Made by a program: the position numbers and the translations under genes. DNA of 64,000 bases, taken from assembly GCA_900546925.1 (NCBI GenBank), contig UREV01000007.1, positions 1 through 64,000 on the forward strand, in the 5' to 3' direction. The notes beneath the pieces are model-generated. The model was not told the DNA's origin and made no database searches. It was given only the letters and a program-made list of their open reading frames with translations. Within the stretch, counting starts at the first letter, position 1. The number at the start of each line of letters is the position of its first letter. Source of the DNA: an uncultured Bacteroides sp. Its GTDB lineage: Bacteria; Bacteroidota; Bacteroidia; Bacteroidales; UBA932. Positions 61,979-64,000 of this stretch are shown piece after piece.

Positions 61979-63445
61979 ATGAAAGTCATGAAAAAAGCGA
62001 TAATAATTATTTTGTCGGTTTTCGCTGCTGTCAGCGGTGCCGATGCTCAGGCCCTCCGTTCTGCTTATTTTATGGAAGGCTATAACCTCAGACATCAGTT
62101 GAACCCTGCTTTTGCTTCTGAGCGTTCTTATTTCTCAGTTGCTTTGCCTGGAATGGATGTTTCGACGAGCAGCAACTTGGGTGTTAATTCGTTCCTGTTC
62201 CCTTCTGACGGACAGCTTACCACTTTCATGAGTTCGAAGGTGTCTGCGGACAAGTTCCTCGGTAACTTGAAGGATGTCAACCGTTTGAATGCAAATATCG
62301 GTACTTCCTTGTTGAGTGTCGGAGTCCGCACGGATAATGCTTTCTGGTCTTTTGACATGAGCATGAAGGCGGATGTCGGCGTGAAGGTTCCTTACAGCCT
62401 CTTCGATTTTATGAAGAACGCCGGTGCTGCGAAAATGTATGATATTTCGAATATCTCCGCCCGCGTGAATTCGTATGTCGAGTTCGCGCTCGGCTATTCG
62501 CGTCAGGTTGCGGATTTTCTCAATGTCGGTGCGCGCGTGAAGGTTCTCGCCGGTATTGTCAATGCCGATATGACGGTGGAGAAGATGAAGGTGCAAATGA
62601 CTGAAGACAAGTGGTCTATCGAGTCCAAGGGTAAGCTGAATGTTTCTGCGGGCTTTATGGATTTCAAGACGAAAGGGGAGACCGGAGCTGAGTTGGATTC
62701 TCCTTCAGACAGGAATCTTCTGGATTTTTCAGAGGGTGTCGAGATGAGTGAGGATGCTACCGCCGGTTCTTTTATAAATGGCTTCGGTGCAGCTATCGAT
62801 CTTGGTGCTGAGATAGAGGTGATTCCTGGTCTCTCAGTTTCACTTGCCATTAATGACCTCGGTTTCATGTCATGGAAGAATACCATGAAGGCTGAGACGA
62901 GTGGAAAGGGCTGGTCTTTCGACGGATTCACGGACATTTCTTTCGACGCTGACAAGGACAATTCTCTCAGCAAGCAGTTCGAAGATCTTGGAGAGGATTT
63001 GGCTGATATGCTTGATTTTGAGCGTATTGAGGAAAGTGGAAAGAAGGGTGGCATGCTTGCCGCTACGTTGAATGTAGGTGCTGAGTATGTGATGCCTTTC
63101 TACTGTGGTCTTACCGCCGGCATTCTCAGTTCGACTCGTTTCAATGGTCCATATACCTATGCTGAGGGTCGTTTGTACGCGAATTTGAAGCCGACAGACT
63201 GGTTCAGTTTCGGTGTTAATTATGGTGTGTCGAATTTAGGCTCGTCACTTGGCGGTGTGATCGGTTTCCACACTTCAGGATTCAGCATGTTCGTAGGCGC
63301 CGACAGTTTCTGCATGGATTGGGCAAAAGCCGGCAACGGTATGCTCTACCCATACAAGAAGTTGAACATAGGCTTGAATTTCGGCCTGACCTTCAACATC
63401 GGCAAGCGTCATGTCCGTTCACTTTCTCCGCTTGTGAATATTTAG
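61979..63445 (+). CDS. DUF5723-family outer-membrane protein
   Basis: This 488-residue protein has a signal peptide ending near SGADAQ and DUF5723-like content: ALRSAYFMEGYNLRHQLNPAFASERSYFS, then repeated beta strands with GSSLGGVIGF and LNIGLNFGLTFNIGKRH at the end. It resembles porin-like barrels of the FadL/PorV size class. M4 (61988) is an alternative start. It is co-directional and nearly overlapping with the preceding lipoprotein gene. Confidence 0.78.
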   Translation: MKVMKKAIIIILSVFAAVSGADAQALRSAYFMEGYNLRHQLNPAFASERSYFSVALPGMDVSTSSNLGVNSFLFPSDGQLTTFMSSKVSADKFLGNLKDVNRLNANIGTSLLSVGVRTDNAFWSFDMSMKADVGVKVPYSLFDFMKNAGAAKMYDISNISARVNSYVEFALGYSRQVADFLNVGARVKVLAGIVNADMTVEKMKVQMTEDKWSIESKGKLNVSAGFMDFKTKGETGAELDSPSDRNLLDFSEGVEMSEDATAGSFINGFGAAIDLGAEIEVIPGLSVSLAINDLGFMSWKNTMKAETSGKGWSFDGFTDISFDADKDNSLSKQFEDLGEDLADMLDFERIEESGKKGGMLAATLNVGAEYVMPFYCGLTAGILSSTRFNGPYTYAEGRLYANLKPTDWFSFGVNYGVSNLGSSLGGVIGFHTSGFSMFVGADSFCMDWAKAGNGMLYPYKKLNIGLNFGLTFNIGKRHVRSLSPLVNI

Positions 63446-63545
63446 TAGAATTAAAATCCGGAGTTGATCATAAGTGCCCGGAAGGCGCTGCACGGCATCC
63501 TTAGTCAATAAAAAATTCATATATTTGTACATTTACGAATCAGGT

Positions 63546-64000
63546 ATGAAGAGAAGTGTGCTGATAGTATTGACAATCTTTATTACGGGTTTGCTCATAC
63601 AGGCATTCGCGGGCTATTTTCCGGCGGAGGCGTTCGCATTCCCTATCAATGCCGCCGTTCTCTTTGCGGCACTTGCGGGACTCTGGGTGCTGTGGCGTGA
63701 GAAACCGGGCGGGGCGGTCTGCAGATGGCTTGCATCCGGAAATGCCAGCATTGCCCTCATTGCTGCCTTTCTCATTTGCTGCCTGATTCTCGGAATGAAA
63801 ATGCAGGATGCGGATGCGGCTTCGTTTCCGGGCTTTGGGAACGTTCGCCGGACCTGGTGGTTCATACTCATTTCCATTGCATTGATGGCCAATCTCTTCG
63901 TGGTGATCCTAAGCCGCAGGAAGAAGGGCATCCGGTTCATTCTCAATCATATAGGTGTGCTCGTGGCCCTCATCGGCTGCTTCTTCGGGGCTCCGGACCA
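63546..64000 (+). CDS. ResB/cytochrome c biogenesis-like membrane protein (5' part, runs off window)
   Basis: The frame is open from the ATG at 63546 to the end (151 codons), so it is partial. It encodes several membrane helices (VLIVLTIFITGLLIQAFAGYF; AVLFAALAGLWVLW; ASIALIAAFLICCLILGMKM; WWFILISIALMANLFVVIL). A RFILNHIGVLVALIGCFFGAPD block resembles ResB-type proteins of c-type cytochrome maturation. A TATATTTG box lies at 63520-63527, 18 bp before the ATG. Function is inferred from the partial sequence. Confidence 0.6.
   Translation, partial: MKRSVLIVLTIFITGLLIQAFAGYFPAEAFAFPINAAVLFAALAGLWVLWREKPGGAVCRWLASGNASIALIAAFLICCLILGMKMQDADAASFPGFGNVRRTWWFILISIALMANLFVVILSRRKKGIRFILNHIGVLVALIGCFFGAPD

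Noticed and set aside
61196..62095. 299-residue antisense ORF across the lipoprotein and DUF5723 genes
   Set aside because: It spans two genes on the other strand, ignores their boundary and has no recognisable motif.

Overview
The window looks like a chromosomal segment of a Bacteroidales bacterium with about 45-50% GC. The evidence is Bacteroidetes-type promoters (TTTG or TTG, 19-21 bp, then TAnnTTTG), a SusC/SusD pair, alanine/glutamate/lysine-tailed ribosomal protein S16, RnfBCDGEA behind an RseC-like protein, and DUF4465, DUF5723 and DUF3108 proteins. I cannot place it to genus from the sequence alone.

Region 1 (1-8.2 kb) is accessory DNA. It holds a zinc-metallopeptidase-like protein with WG repeats and a complete IS3-family element (1390-2934) with 17-bp inverted repeats, a TTA target duplication and a textbook -1 frameshift site. 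After these come a cupin plus two radical SAM proteins in one operon, then, on the other strand, a tyrosine recombinase co-transcribed with a zinc-ribbon/HTH protein. Six 10-bp phased TGTCAC-type repeats lie just upstream of that pair. A tRNA-Leu(GAG) at 8178-8260 presents its 3' end to this block, as expected for an island integrated at a tRNA gene. The other end of such an island would lie left of the window.

Region 2 (8.4-20.7 kb) is mostly housekeeping: a DUF4465 lipoprotein, a DUF975 membrane protein, rpsP-rimM, a nucleoside kinase and uvrA. It ends with a TolC/HlyD/two-permease exporter operon that has no ATPase gene of its own. Region 3 (20.8-39.2 kb) has an AraC regulator, a TonB-dependent receptor and a polysaccharide-utilisation-like locus. 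That locus contains a membrane-anchored LuxR-type regulator, SusC, SusD, a pectate-lyase-fold/beta-propeller protein, a GH-A glycosidase, an FHS sugar permease and a ROK kinase, which suggests glycan binding, cleavage, import and phosphorylation.

Region 4 (39.2-41.1 kb) is a compact cassette (DUF3791-like, DUF3990 ADP-ribosyltransferase-like, small acidic protein) with its own promoter. Two diverged copies of a GC-rich palindromic repeat bracket it, and intergenic repeats lie upstream. It is a candidate toxin-antitoxin-type system.

Region 5 (41.1-64 kb) is core: an unusual single reading frame joining an LptF/LptG permease to methionyl-tRNA formyltransferase, alaS, two M23 peptidases, a MerR regulator, a Nif3 protein, a zinc-ribbon coiled coil, dnaB, a DUF3108 protein, rseC-rnfBCDGEA, an outer-membrane barrel, a HAD hydrolase, a TolC-like fragment, a large lipoprotein, a DUF5723 protein and the start of a ResB/cytochrome c biogenesis-like gene running off the end. 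The most interesting items are the DUF3990 cassette and its flanking repeats, the phased iterons before the integrase operon, the periodic GTCAAC-N6-CAG sites at the IS end, the cupin/radical SAM trio, and the lptG-fmt fusion, which depends on one five-base A run.
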